Both the position numbers and the translations under genes were made by a program. The notes beneath the pieces were generated by a model. That model had not been told where the DNA came from and searched no databases. It saw only the letters and a program-made list of their open reading frames with translations. A stretch of 64,000 bases of DNA from Chloroflexi bacterium HGW-Chloroflexi-2 (GTDB taxonomy: Bacteria; Chloroflexota; Anaerolineae; Anaerolineales; Anaerolineaceae), in assembly GCA_002840735.1 (NCBI GenBank), contig PHBY01000019.1, positions 1-64,000 of the forward strand, in the 5' to 3' direction. Shown piece by piece: positions 18,641 to 27,366 of the stretch. Position 1 is the first letter of the stretch. Every line of letters starts with the position of its first letter.

Positions 18641-20059
18641 ATGTCCAAACCTCAAATCCAATATGTCTGTCAGGAATGCGGGCGTGTCTCCGCGCGCATG
18701 ATGGGGCGTTGCCCGCAGTGTGGTCAATTCAACACCATGGTCGAGGAGATGATCGCCCCGGAACCTTCCGTCAGCAAGAATGGCCAGCGCGGTCTGAGTA
18801 TCCAGTCCAAACCGGTGCGCCTGCACGAGATTGAAGGCAATGCCGATGAACGTCTGCCGCTTTCGATCAGCGAGTTTGCGCGCGTGCTGGGCGGTGGGAT
18901 TGTACCCGGCTCGATCGTACTGATCGGTGGCGACCCCGGCATTGGCAAGTCCACGCTGATGCTGCAGGTAACCATCGAGATGGCTAGCCTGCCGACCGGC
19001 CGGCGGGTATTGTACGTCTCGGGCGAAGAGTCCGAGCGGCAGATCAAGATGCGCGCCTCGCGTCTGAACACTGCCGAAGGCAAGAAAGCCACAAAATTCC
19101 CGGAAGAACTTTACCTGGTCACCGAAACCAACCTGGATGTGATCTTTCAACATGTTGAATCGGTCAAACCGGAATTATTGATTATCGATTCCATTCAAAC
19201 CGTCTACCAGCCACAGATCAATTCCTCAGCCGGATCTGTCACCCAGCTGCGCGAGTGCTCCTCCCGGCTGCGTGAACTGGCCAAATCGAGTGGCATCGCT
19301 GTCTTCGTGATCGGGCATGTCACCAAAGAAGGCGTCATCGCCGGTCCACGCGTGCTGGAGCATATCGTTGATACTGTCCTGTATCTGGAAGGTGATCGTT
19401 ACCAGGCGTTTCGGTTATTACGTTCGGTCAAGAACCGCTTTGGTGCCACCTCAGAGGTAGGCGTCTTTGAGATGCGCGAAAATGGCATGATCGAAGTGCC
19501 CAACCCCTCTGAAGCCTTTCTGGCGGAACGCATGGTCAACGCCCCCGGCTCTGCGATTGTGGTCACCATGGAAGGCACCCGTCCCCTGATTGTGGAGCTA
19601 CAGGGTCTCACCAGCCCGACACAATTTGGAAATGCCCGTCGCACGCCCAATGGTGTCGATTTTAACCGCCTGCTCTTGGTGGCTGCTGTGCTTACGCGCC
19701 GGCTGGGGATCCCTTTGGGGGAACAGGATATCTTCATCAATGTCGTCGGTGGCTTGCGAATCGATGAACCCGCCGCCGATCTGGCGATTGCGGCTGCGAT
19801 CGCTTCCTCGATGAAGGATACCCCTATTCGCGCCGATGCCGTCCTGCTGGGGGAGATTGGCCTCTCGGGAGAGTTGCGCTGGGTCAGCCAGCTGGAAGCG
19901 CGCCTGAAGGAAGCAGCCAAACTGGGTTTCAAATGTGCGATTGTACCAAAAAGAATCCGCCGCGGTGAACCCTGGCCGCATGGGATTCAGGTGATTGAAG
20001 CTCGTTCGGTGCGGGAGGCATTGCAGGCAGCGTTGAAGGCGGAGGCCGTCAACGAATGA
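18641..20059 (+). CDS. radA: DNA repair/branch-migration protein RadA (Sms)
   Basis: RadA is a RecA-like ATPase that drives branch migration in recombinational repair. This 472-residue copy has the N-terminal C4 zinc finger (C10, C13, C24, C27), Walker A GGDPGIGKST (about 96), the RadA-specific KNRFG motif (about 264) and a C-terminal Lon-protease-like domain. I chose the ATG at 18,641 because it puts the zinc finger at its normal distance. An in-frame TTG at 18,623 would extend it by six residues into the promoter. It marks the return to core chromosome after the defence genes. Confidence 0.95.
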   Translation: MSKPQIQYVCQECGRVSARMMGRCPQCGQFNTMVEEMIAPEPSVSKNGQRGLSIQSKPVRLHEIEGNADERLPLSISEFARVLGGGIVPGSIVLIGGDPGIGKSTLMLQVTIEMASLPTGRRVLYVSGEESERQIKMRASRLNTAEGKKATKFPEELYLVTETNLDVIFQHVESVKPELLIIDSIQTVYQPQINSSAGSVTQLRECSSRLRELAKSSGIAVFVIGHVTKEGVIAGPRVLEHIVDTVLYLEGDRYQAFRLLRSVKNRFGATSEVGVFEMRENGMIEVPNPSEAFLAERMVNAPGSAIVVTMEGTRPLIVELQGLTSPTQFGNARRTPNGVDFNRLLLVAAVLTRRLGIPLGEQDIFINVVGGLRIDEPAADLAIAAAIASSMKDTPIRADAVLLGEIGLSGELRWVSQLEARLKEAAKLGFKCAIVPKRIRRGEPWPHGIQVIEARSVREALQAALKAEAVNE

Positions 20060-20407
20060 AAATCGAATGACCAAAGGTCATGATATAAGCGAATACCCAA
20101 TGGGTATGAAATGAACGAATGGGTATCTTCTTTTCAACATGGTGAATTACCGTCCTTTTCTGTGAAAGACGTTTCATGTTAACATAACATGAATTGCCTT
20201 TCACAGAGCAGGCAGAAATTAAAATCCCATTTTGTTCGAGAAGCATTATTCGTGAATTCGTGATCTTATATCACCCTGTGGGTTCGTGGATGGTAATTCC
20301 GGGAATTCTATCTTCGTAGCAAATTAACCCCTTAATACCTTAACAGCTAATACCTTAATAGCTGTATTTTCCATTCTTGACATCCAACATAATGTGTATC
20401 AGGAGTG
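20060..20407. other. Palindrome- and repeat-rich intergenic region
   Basis: I see no gene here. The stretch contains ATGACCAAAGGTCAT (20,067-20,081) and ATACCCAATGGGTAT (20,093-20,107). A nested hairpin follows (20,160-20,206), then CACCCTGTGGGTT (20,272-20,284) and two tandem 15-mers, TAATACCTTAACAGC and TAATACCTTAATAGC (20,333-20,362). There is no obvious terminator U tract after radA. Confidence 0.65.
20160..20206. repeat. Nested double inverted repeat
   Basis: Outer arms CTGTGAAAG (20,160-20,168) and CTTTCACAG (20,198-20,206) are exact complements. Inside them, TTCATGTTA (20,173-20,181) and TAACATGAA (20,185-20,193) form a second perfect 9-bp stem with a three-base loop. Together they make one long two-part hairpin. 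Confidence 0.7.
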
Positions 20408-20465
20408 ATGTCAGTCTCGATATGCATTAAATTTACCTGCCGATTTAAAACGGGAAGCTGAGGAA

Positions 20466-20801
20466 TTGGCTTCACGCCAGGGTATTTCACTAAATCAATT
20501 TATTATGTGGTCGGTTTCCGAGAAGGTGGCTGCATTGCGCCAATCGCTGGATGACCCGGATTTTCCGGGTATCACCTATCGTCGCGGAGCATCTGGATGG
20601 GTTGCTCCAGTCATTCGCGGTACCGGTATTCGCGTTCAAACAATCGCAAAACATTTGTCTTATGGCATGAAGCCGGAACAGATTGCAGAAGAATACAGGT
20701 TGGAAATCCATAAAGTAAAGGAAGCTCAAGCCTTCTATCATGCTCACAGAGCGGAAATCGATGGAAGTATGAAAGCTGAAGAAGAACTGGAAGAAAATTG
20801 A
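20466..20801 (+). CDS. RHH-DUF433 antitoxin-like protein with damaged start
   Basis: From a TTG at 20,466 the frame gives a 111-residue protein. Its C-terminal half is a DUF433 domain (VIRGTGIRVQTIAKHLSYGMKPEQIAEEY), common in antitoxins paired with PIN-like or DUF5615 toxins. Coding similarity runs upstream to 20,412: the same frame reads RYALNLPADLKREAEELASRQGISLNQF, a ribbon-helix-helix domain, but it has no start codon there and meets TGA at 20,406. The ATG at 20,408, preceded by AGGAG, is one base out of frame. A single extra base after the ATG would explain this. The gene is probably a recent frameshift mutant, or it uses an odd start. Confidence 0.6.
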   Translation: MASRQGISLNQFIMWSVSEKVAALRQSLDDPDFPGITYRRGASGWVAPVIRGTGIRVQTIAKHLSYGMKPEQIAEEYRLEIHKVKEAQAFYHAHRAEIDGSMKAEEELEEN

Positions 20802-20845
20802 CCCGGTTTTTGATTAAAAGTACATTAGACTTTGAACGTGCATAG
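20798..20845 (+). pseudogene. Possible remnant of the partner toxin gene
   Basis: A TTG overlapping the antitoxin stop starts a 15-codon frame, MTRFLIKSTLDFERA, then TAG. Its opening resembles the MRFLID... beginning of DUF5615-type toxins normally found downstream of DUF433 genes, and the overlap fits such a pair. It is too short to be sure. Confidence 0.3.
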
Positions 20846-20904
20846 CCGTAAACCATCCAAAAACATGTGCCTTCGGATACAATAAGGGCTGAACAAGAGT
20901 AGTT

Positions 20905-20993
20905 AGCTCAACAGCTCAACAGCTCAACAGCTGCATTTTTACAATTAGTGAACCACGGAACAAGGATACAGCTCAAAAGCTCAAAAGCTTAAC
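20905..20993. repeat. Tandem AGCTCAAC/AGCTCAAA octamers
   Basis: Three perfect AGCTCAAC units (20,905-20,928) and, 41 bases later, two AGCTCAAA units followed by AGCTTAAC (20,970-20,993) lie just upstream of the PucC-like gene. Copy number is likely to vary between strains. Confidence 0.7.
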
Positions 20994-21010
20994 AGCTAAA
21001 AAAGGAAAGC

Positions 21011-22324
21011 ATGTTTATAAAGCGCATTCAAATCTCATTCATACACGTCGCGGTTGCCATGACTTTGGTGCCGATTAACAGTACCCTCAACCGGGTTATG
21101 ATCAAAGAGCTGGCACTTTCCGCCACGCTGGTTGCAGTACTGGCAGTCCTGCCCTATCTGTTCGCCCCCATCCAGGTTGCGATCGGATCCTATGCAGACC
21201 GCCATCCCATTCTGGGTTACCGGCGTTCACCCTACATCCTCCTGGGTCTGCTGTTAAATGTCGCCGGACTGGCCATCGCCCCCTTTGTGGTCTTCGTCAT
21301 GCCGGAAAATTTCTGGCTGGGATTATTTCTGAGCATGCTGGTATTTGGCGCCTGGGGCATGGGCTACAACTTCGCCGCCGTCTCCTACCTCTCTCTGGCT
21401 TCCGAGATCTCGGGCGAAAAAGGACGCTCCAAGACCATAGCCGTAATGTTCTTCCTGATGATCATTGGCATCATCCTGACCTCCACCGGGCTCAGTCGAT
21501 TATTGGAAACTTACTCTCCTGAAATCCTACAGCGATCCTTCTTAATTGTTGCCATGGTTGCATTGGTTTTGGGATTGGTAGGCCTGATCAAGCTGGAACC
21601 GCGGCAAATGCAACCCTCAAGGGAAGTTGCTAAGGAAGAGCGCACACCCTGGTCACATATTTTTCGCGAAGTGATAGGGAGCTCACAGGCACGCAGATTT
21701 TTCCTTTATCTGACCGTCTTACTGGCGGCCATCCTGGGGCAGGATATCCTGCTCGAACCCTTTGGCGCAGAGGCATTTGATCTGCCGGTCAGCGCCACCA
21801 CCCGTATCACCGCTATCTGGGGAACAGCTTTTCTGATTTCATTGATGATTGCCAGTTTTGTGGATCGCTGGATCCCCAAAAAACGAATCGCGCAGATCTC
21901 TGCTTATATCGCACTGACAGGATTTTTACTGATCGCTCTCAGTGGTGCCATCATCAATCTGAGTGTCTTTTATTTTGGTGTGGTGATTCTGGGATTTGGC
22001 ACAGGCGCCAGTACCACCTCCAATCTCTCACTGATGCTGGATATGACCACCGAAAAAGTGGGTTTGTTTATCGGTGCCTGGGGGGTTGCCAACGCCCTTT
22101 CACGCTTTATCGGCACATTGATGAGCGGGGTGGTACGCGATGTGGCCTCAAGCCTTCTGCATAATCCCGTGAATGGCTATCTGGTCGTTTTCATCATTGA
22201 AGCGGGATTGCTGGCATTTTCATTGGTATTATTACGAAAAATCAGCGTGACCAAATTCCAGGACCAGGTGCATAATATCAGCCTCACTGAAAAAGCCGAA
22301 TATCTGCAGGAAGCGGTCGGTTAA
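21011..22324 (+). CDS. PucC-family (BCD) MFS transporter
   Basis: A 437-residue polytopic membrane protein with about twelve hydrophobic helices. The first half matches the PucC/LhaA group: IDK-type ASYADRHPILGYRRSPYILLG loop, the FSMLVFGAWGMGYNFAAVSYLSLASE helix, and EKGRSKTIAVMFFLM. Characterised members help assemble light-harvesting or chlorophyll proteins in phototrophs. No bacteriochlorophyll gene is visible here, so its cargo may be another tetrapyrrole or something unrelated. It follows the octamer repeats and has a weak AAAGGAAAGC ribosome site. The family call is good and the substrate is unknown. Confidence 0.8.
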   Translation: MFIKRIQISFIHVAVAMTLVPINSTLNRVMIKELALSATLVAVLAVLPYLFAPIQVAIGSYADRHPILGYRRSPYILLGLLLNVAGLAIAPFVVFVMPENFWLGLFLSMLVFGAWGMGYNFAAVSYLSLASEISGEKGRSKTIAVMFFLMIIGIILTSTGLSRLLETYSPEILQRSFLIVAMVALVLGLVGLIKLEPRQMQPSREVAKEERTPWSHIFREVIGSSQARRFFLYLTVLLAAILGQDILLEPFGAEAFDLPVSATTRITAIWGTAFLISLMIASFVDRWIPKKRIAQISAYIALTGFLLIALSGAIINLSVFYFGVVILGFGTGASTTSNLSLMLDMTTEKVGLFIGAWGVANALSRFIGTLMSGVVRDVASSLLHNPVNGYLVVFIIEAGLLAFSLVLLRKISVTKFQDQVHNISLTEKAEYLQEAVG

Positions 22325-22422
22325 ACCGTTGCTCTTCAAACAGATCTAATTTGCCCGACCTTATGCAAATCGGTTGATTTTGATTTATTTTTCCTCATAA
22401 TTTGTATATCTTTGATCTTATT

Positions 22423-22428
22423 TATAAT
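22423..22428 (+). promoter_or_regulatory. Possible -10 box of the lipoprotein gene
   Basis: TATAAT lies 33 bases before the lipoprotein ATG, with a weak TTTGTA 16 bases upstream. A GTGAGGAAAA ribosome site follows. Confidence 0.4.
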
Positions 22429-22460
22429 TATCAGATAATTTCTATCATTTGTGAGGAAAA

Positions 22461-23402
22461 ATGAAACGTATTCGATTGGTATTTATTTTTTTATTCTTAG
22501 CCTTAACCTTGGTGGCCTGTAACCTGACCAGCATGTTGCCCGGAAATGGCGAAGAAACCGAACCAACATTGGAAGCAACCGAGGAAACAAGCGCAGATGC
22601 ATCGGGGCAAGAACCCTTGCAGGAATCTGATGTGATGGAAGAACCAACTTCAGAACCAGTGAGTGATCCAATGGATAGCACAGAGTCCTCTTCTCAAGCT
22701 TCTGGTCAGCAGTCTGCCTGTGATCATCCATATTTCCCCATGCGGGAAGGTGCCAGTTGGGTGTATTATGATCCCGGTGATGTGTATTATTACCATTGGG
22801 ATATCGAAAGTGTCAGTGGAGATGCACAAGACGCTACCGCTATCATGAAGGTATACATCAATGAATTCAGTGAACCTACCGAAGAACAAAAACAGGCAGG
22901 CATACAAATTGAGTACAACTGGGTATGCAGCGCTTCTGAGGGTATTGTCTCTTTTGATATGGCGACCGTAAAAGTCTCCAATATGGGCGATGATGCTTTT
23001 AAACTAACCATGGAAAACATAGAGGGCGATGGAGTTATGATCCCACCTGCAGATTTACTGACACCTGGTTACACCTGGGAATTGACATTAGCAACCGATT
23101 TCAGCGCAGAAGCCTTAATGGGTGCCACCGGCAGTATGGTAGCCAAAGATTTTTATTCGGTAACCGGAAATGACGCGGTCGAATTCAACGGGCAAACTTT
23201 TGAAGGTTTACAGTACCAGCGTCAATTTGAAAATGATATGGAAATTATGTTGAATGGGGTGGCCATGTCGCTTCCCAACATCGATTTTGATTTTCAAACC
23301 AACACCGTCATGGCAAAAGGCGTGGGATATTTAATCCTGGATAGCGAATCATCTGATTTTGGAAACACAGGATTGCAGCTGATTCGTTACAATATTCCAT
23401 AA
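22461..23402 (+). CDS. Lipoprotein with acidic Ser/Glu linker, unknown function
   Basis: The 313-residue protein starts with a hydrophobic signal and the lipobox LVAC, giving Cys20 as the lipid-modified residue, so it should be anchored outside the cytoplasmic membrane. Residues about 30-90 are a Glu/Ser/Thr/Pro-rich linker. The remainder is a folded domain starting CDHPYFPMREGASWVYYD, rich in aromatic and acidic residues. It resembles solute- or stress-related exported domains in Chloroflexota only in general style. I cannot name a family. It is probably a single-gene unit. Confidence 0.75.
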   Translation: MKRIRLVFIFLFLALTLVACNLTSMLPGNGEETEPTLEATEETSADASGQEPLQESDVMEEPTSEPVSDPMDSTESSSQASGQQSACDHPYFPMREGASWVYYDPGDVYYYHWDIESVSGDAQDATAIMKVYINEFSEPTEEQKQAGIQIEYNWVCSASEGIVSFDMATVKVSNMGDDAFKLTMENIEGDGVMIPPADLLTPGYTWELTLATDFSAEALMGATGSMVAKDFYSVTGNDAVEFNGQTFEGLQYQRQFENDMEIMLNGVAMSLPNIDFDFQTNTVMAKGVGYLILDSESSDFGNTGLQLIRYNIP

Positions 23403-23421
23403 GTTTAAACATGCACATCAC

Positions 23422-23800
23422 GCAGACCTGATTTTCAATATTGTCTTTTTCGTCGTCATCACCTCTTCTCTCATCCAGGGCAGCTTATTAACCCTGATGT
23501 CGAAGTGGTTACGGTTCCAAAAACCATTACCTGCCAGATATGTCTGTACCCTGCCACAGGATATTGAATAAACTTCGGATGGTGCTTTAAACATTTTTGA
23601 AGTGTATTGCAGCGCGGGTGCCTGTGGTCAAAAAATCATGGATCTGGATATTCCGGAAGAGGTGTTGATTGATCTGATCGAACGTGATCAGGCTGATCAT
23701 CCCGCGTGGCGATATGACCGTTCAGGAAGGTGATCGTCTGCATGTATTGCTCTACCCGGAGATGTACAGCGGGGTGGAAAAAATATTTACACAGTCATGA
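23422..23800 (+). pseudogene. Decayed C-terminus of a CPA1-type K+/H+ antiporter (NhaP2/CvrA-like)
   Basis: The translated stretch 23,422-23,571 reads ADLIFNIVFFVVITSSLIQG, a final membrane helix typical of these antiporters, and then hits TAA at 23,569. The same frame continues through GALNIFEVYCS and MDLDIPEEVLIDLIERD. After a frameshift near 23,690 it becomes IIPRGDMTVQEGDRLHVLLYPE, a TrkA-C regulatory domain ending at a TGA at 23,798. The N-terminal two-thirds of the gene is absent. At least one stop and one frameshift make it non-functional. Confidence 0.8.
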
Positions 23801-24018
23801 AACAACCCTATTGATACTTCATCATCGATAAATCTTGATGTTTGTCACGTGATTTATTTCCAAGAACATATTATCATTATCGTTTAAAACCGAACTCTTC
23901 AATTAATTTAATGTAATTTTGACGATTCTGGATTATTATGGGAAAATATAGCAACAAATTTCACAATAATCAACGAATCGGGAAATCCTTGTAATCCAAT
24001 TTAAATCTCAGGTGACAG
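23801..24018. other. Intergenic stretch after the pseudogene
   Basis: AT-rich sequence with TGATTTATTT and GGGAAAATATAG words. No convincing promoter or gene is seen. Confidence 0.4.
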
Positions 24019-25437
24019 ATGCAAAAACATCAAAAAACTTTAAGGCTCCTTGGCTGGATAACACTGACCATTCTGGCAATCGTCTTATTAACTTTTACTT
24101 CTCCCAAACCGGTGGCTGCTCAGGAAGGCAATCCGGTTGTGATCTATATGTTCTGGGGTGAGGGATGCCCGCATTGTGCAGCGGCCAAACCTTTCTTTGA
24201 AGATTTGGCAAACAAAAATCCTGAAATAGAATTGCGTTTCTATGAAATCTACAATTCTGCAGAAAATCAGGAAAAATTTGTGAAAATGGCAGATGCCTAT
24301 GGTTTTGAAGCCTGGGGTGTTCCAACAATTTTCATCGGAAATAAATACTGGGAAGGTTACAACGAAGCCATGCAACCTGAATTTGAGAAGTTTATCAACG
24401 GTTGTATCCTGGACGGTTGTCCTGATGCCGGAGCGGGCATAATCGTCCCAGCTACCAGCCAGCCTGTCACACCAAACCCCGGTATCTCAGAAGAAGAAAT
24501 CATCGAAACCCGTACCATTAAACTTCCGTTAGTCGGCGAAATTAATCTCAATAATCAGCCGTTATTCATAGCTACTTTATTGATCGCCTTTGTGGATGGT
24601 GTCAATCCCTGTTCTATCTGGGTGCTCACCATGCTGATCGCGCTCACCCTGCATACCGGTTCGCGCAAACGGGTGGCACTGATCGGTATCATTTTCATCT
24701 CCATCACTGCTCTGGTCTATGCCCTCTTTATTGCTGGTCTATTCACCTTCCTTACCTTCATCAGCTTTGTTACCTGGATTCAGGTGGTGGTTGCGCTGGT
24801 GGCCCTGGTGTTTGCTCTGGTCAACATCAAGGATTATTTCTGGTACAAAGAAGGTGTTTCCTTCACCATCAGTGATGAGAAAAAACCCGGGCTGTTCAAA
24901 CGGATGCGCAAAGTCCTGGAAGCCAGCAATTCCCTATGGGGTGTGATCAGTGCCACAGTTGTGCTGGCTGCTGGCGTTTCCCTGGTGGAGTTCTCCTGCA
25001 CCGCCGGATTCCCGGTGTTGTGGACCAATATGGTTTCATCTCAGAACGTAGCCACCGGAGAATTCGTTCTCTTGCTTTTGCTGTATATGTTCATTTATCA
25101 GATTGATGAGCTGGTGATTTTCTTTGTAGCCGTGTTTACTTTGAAAGCTTCCCGCATGGAAGAGAAACATGGCCGGATCCTCAAGCTGATTGGCGGTACG
25201 CTCATGTTGACGCTGGCAGGTGTGATGATTTTCAACCCCAACCTGTTGAATGATCTCAATAGCGCACTGGTCATTTTCGCGGTTGCATTTGGTCTGACCG
25301 CTTTGATTCTTCTGGTGCATCGCAAGATTCTACCTGCCTTTGGCATCTGGATTGGATCCGAAAAAGATCTCAGGAAGAAATCAAAAAAGAAGAGACTGTC
25401 TCCCGATAAACTCAAAAAAATGTCTCATAAAAAATAA
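24019..25437 (+). CDS. Exported thioredoxin-like domain fused to a CcdA/DsbD-like membrane domain
   Basis: This 472-residue protein starts with a signal or anchor helix and an AAQ-like cleavage region. A thioredoxin-fold domain follows with the CPHC redox motif (C50, C53) and the cis-Pro motif WGVPTIFIG. After a linker with a CILDGCPD segment come about eight membrane helices beginning IATLLIAFVDGVNPCSIWVLT, with a second Cys in VEFSCTAGFPVLW. These paired membrane Cys resemble CcdA/DsbD-type electron carriers. It likely moves reducing power across the membrane to an extracytoplasmic thiol protein. The Lys-rich tail (KKSKKKRL) should be cytoplasmic. A good terminator follows. Confidence 0.8.
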   Translation: MQKHQKTLRLLGWITLTILAIVLLTFTSPKPVAAQEGNPVVIYMFWGEGCPHCAAAKPFFEDLANKNPEIELRFYEIYNSAENQEKFVKMADAYGFEAWGVPTIFIGNKYWEGYNEAMQPEFEKFINGCILDGCPDAGAGIIVPATSQPVTPNPGISEEEIIETRTIKLPLVGEINLNNQPLFIATLLIAFVDGVNPCSIWVLTMLIALTLHTGSRKRVALIGIIFISITALVYALFIAGLFTFLTFISFVTWIQVVVALVALVFALVNIKDYFWYKEGVSFTISDEKKPGLFKRMRKVLEASNSLWGVISATVVLAAGVSLVEFSCTAGFPVLWTNMVSSQNVATGEFVLLLLLYMFIYQIDELVIFFVAVFTLKASRMEEKHGRILKLIGGTLMLTLAGVMIFNPNLLNDLNSALVIFAVAFGLTALILLVHRKILPAFGIWIGSEKDLRKKSKKKRLSPDKLKKMSHKK

Positions 25438-25447
25438 GTTCTAATTC

Positions 25448-25478
25448 GAAAAAAGCACCTGAATTGAGGTGCTTTTTC
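25448..25478 (+). terminator. Rho-independent terminator after the thioredoxin/CcdA-like gene
   Basis: Arms AAAAAGCACCT and AGGTGCTTTTT with a six-base GAATTG loop. Flanking A and T runs could allow function in both directions. Confidence 0.85.
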
Positions 25479-25695
25479 GCAACTTTATTACCTGAAAGGG
25501 TTTTAACATTCACACCTGCTGTGGTCATGAGGGTCACTATGACGGCACGCTTTAGCAAGCATAAAGATGTGCCTCTGAACAACATAAACGTAGCCCAACG
25601 GTACCATGTGAATTTCTTTGGTATCGGTTAACATTTACCATGACCAACAGGTGAACGAAAATCTGGGAATTTATGGTTCCCCAAAAAGGAAATTT

Positions 25696-26388
25696 ATGAT
25701 CGAAAAATTAATGTATCGCTTTTCCCGCCCGGTAGTAAAAACATACACAAAATCAATGTTGAAAATGGATGTGCAATGGCACGAACCATTCCCTGCGGGT
25801 GCGAAAATCATTGTGGCTAATCACCCCACCACCACCGACCCCTTCTTTGTAGCCTCATTAGCCAGCCACCAGGTATTCATTTTGATCAACGAAATCCTGT
25901 TCAAAGTTCCCGTGTTGGGCGAATATTTACGGCGTTCGGGACATATCCCGGTTGTCGCCGGAAATGGCAAAGCAGCCATGGATGAAGCCCTGCTACGCCT
26001 GGCAAAAGGTGACACCATCATCGTTTTTCCTGAAGGAGCACTCAGCCCGGTTGAAGGTGGTTTTTGCGAACCCCGTACCGGAGCAGCCCGACTGGCATTG
26101 ATGAGTGGCGCACCGGTAATACCCGTGGGAATCCATCTGCCTTTAGAACGCGTTCGTTTCATCGAGAGTATGGTGGAAGGAAAAGTGGAAATTGGCCGCT
26201 GGTATACGCATGGTCCCTATAACATGACGATCGGACGTCCATTGGTATTCCATGGAAACGTAGAGAATCATGCTTATGTACGCCAGGTATCTACAGCGAT
26301 CATGCATCATATCATCGAAATGGCTCACCAGAGTCGTGGAAGAATGCAGCAGGGTCCAACCGCAATGCCATTGCCGGAACTTTATTAG
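25696..26388 (+). CDS. 1-acylglycerol-3-phosphate acyltransferase-like protein (PlsC family)
   Basis: This 230-residue protein has the acyltransferase motifs NHPTTTD (H43-x4-D48) and FPEGALSP (about 107). These fit transfer of an acyl group to a glycerophosphate-type lipid at the inner membrane face. An upstream in-frame TTG at 25,618 is possible, but ATG 25,696 has AAAAGGA six bases before it and gives a normal N-terminus. DegV, a fatty-acid-binding kinase subunit, follows 26 bases later, so the two probably form a lipid operon. The acceptor could be lysophosphatidate or another lipid. Confidence 0.85.
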   Translation: MIEKLMYRFSRPVVKTYTKSMLKMDVQWHEPFPAGAKIIVANHPTTTDPFFVASLASHQVFILINEILFKVPVLGEYLRRSGHIPVVAGNGKAAMDEALLRLAKGDTIIVFPEGALSPVEGGFCEPRTGAARLALMSGAPVIPVGIHLPLERVRFIESMVEGKVEIGRWYTHGPYNMTIGRPLVFHGNVENHAYVRQVSTAIMHHIIEMAHQSRGRMQQGPTAMPLPELY

Positions 26389-26414
26389 TTCAATTTGAAG
26401 GGAAACAAGAGAAT

Positions 26415-27275
26415 ATGAAAATTGTTACGGATAGTGGCATGGACACTGCCCCAGGACAGCTGGATGGATTTGACGTGGTTCAAGTTCCATTAAAATTAGA
26501 ATTAGATGGCAAAACGTACTTAAGCGGTGTGGATATTCAACCAGAAGAATTTTACGAATTGCTCCTCACCACCCCCAGTTTACCCATCACGTCATTGCCC
26601 TCACCCGGTGAATTTGCAGATGTATTTCGTAAATATGCTGCTGAAGGCCCCATTCTTATGGTCCATATTTCATCTGGATTGAGCAACACGTACCAATCTG
26701 CTCATTCCGGTGCGGATCTGGTGCCAGAAGCAGAAGTTCACTTCATCGACACAATGACCCTCTCTGGCGCAGAAGGGTGGCAGGTAGAAGCTGCTGCTCA
26801 CGGTGCAAAAGCAGGTTGGTCAGTAGATCAAATTAAAGAGTTGGTCAAAAAGGTGCGCGATGCTTCAGAAACCATTTACACCTTACCAGATCTGCGCTAT
26901 TTAATTCATGGTGGCCGCATCAGTCATATGAAAGGCCTGCTTGCTTCGGTGTTGGGTATCAAACCCTTGATCGGTGTCAGCAAAACAGATGGAAAATACT
27001 TCGAACGTGGTAAAAGTCCAACTTTTCCTCGTGCATTGGAAAGTATTGCAAAGACCATCACCAAAGACATCCCGGAAGGCACCAAAATCAGAGCACAAAT
27101 TGCGCATACAGCCAACCCGGAAGGTGCGGAAAAATTGCGTAAAGCCATGGATAAACTTTTCGACTGCCATTGGTTGCCCAATTCCACTGTTGCCCCTGTA
27201 CTGGGTGCACATACCGGCCGCGGTTTGGTTGGCGTGGTTTATGCCCGCATGGATCGATACCCTGCCCTGCCCTAA
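26415..27275 (+). CDS. DegV-family fatty-acid-binding protein
   Basis: A 286-residue DegV protein. It has the N-terminal VTDSGMDT segment, the conserved TSLPSPGEF and HISSGLSNTYQSA motifs that form the carboxylate-binding pocket, and GGRISHMKGLL near residue 165. DegV/FakB proteins bind a fatty acid and present it to a fatty acid kinase, feeding phospholipid synthesis. The acyltransferase immediately upstream supports a role in lipid supply. No FakA is visible here. Confidence 0.92.
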   Translation: MKIVTDSGMDTAPGQLDGFDVVQVPLKLELDGKTYLSGVDIQPEEFYELLLTTPSLPITSLPSPGEFADVFRKYAAEGPILMVHISSGLSNTYQSAHSGADLVPEAEVHFIDTMTLSGAEGWQVEAAAHGAKAGWSVDQIKELVKKVRDASETIYTLPDLRYLIHGGRISHMKGLLASVLGIKPLIGVSKTDGKYFERGKSPTFPRALESIAKTITKDIPEGTKIRAQIAHTANPEGAEKLRKAMDKLFDCHWLPNSTVAPVLGAHTGRGLVGVVYARMDRYPALP

Positions 27276-27366
27276 ATAAATTTTCCTTCATCATTCTAAC
27301 TAATAAAGCCCGTACGTTGATCGGGGATTTTTGCATACCTCAGATCATTCAAAAAGGAGAAATACA

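Noticed and set aside
18724-19092. Minus-strand frames inside radA
   Set aside because: Shadow frames of a GC-rich gene with no domain similarity.
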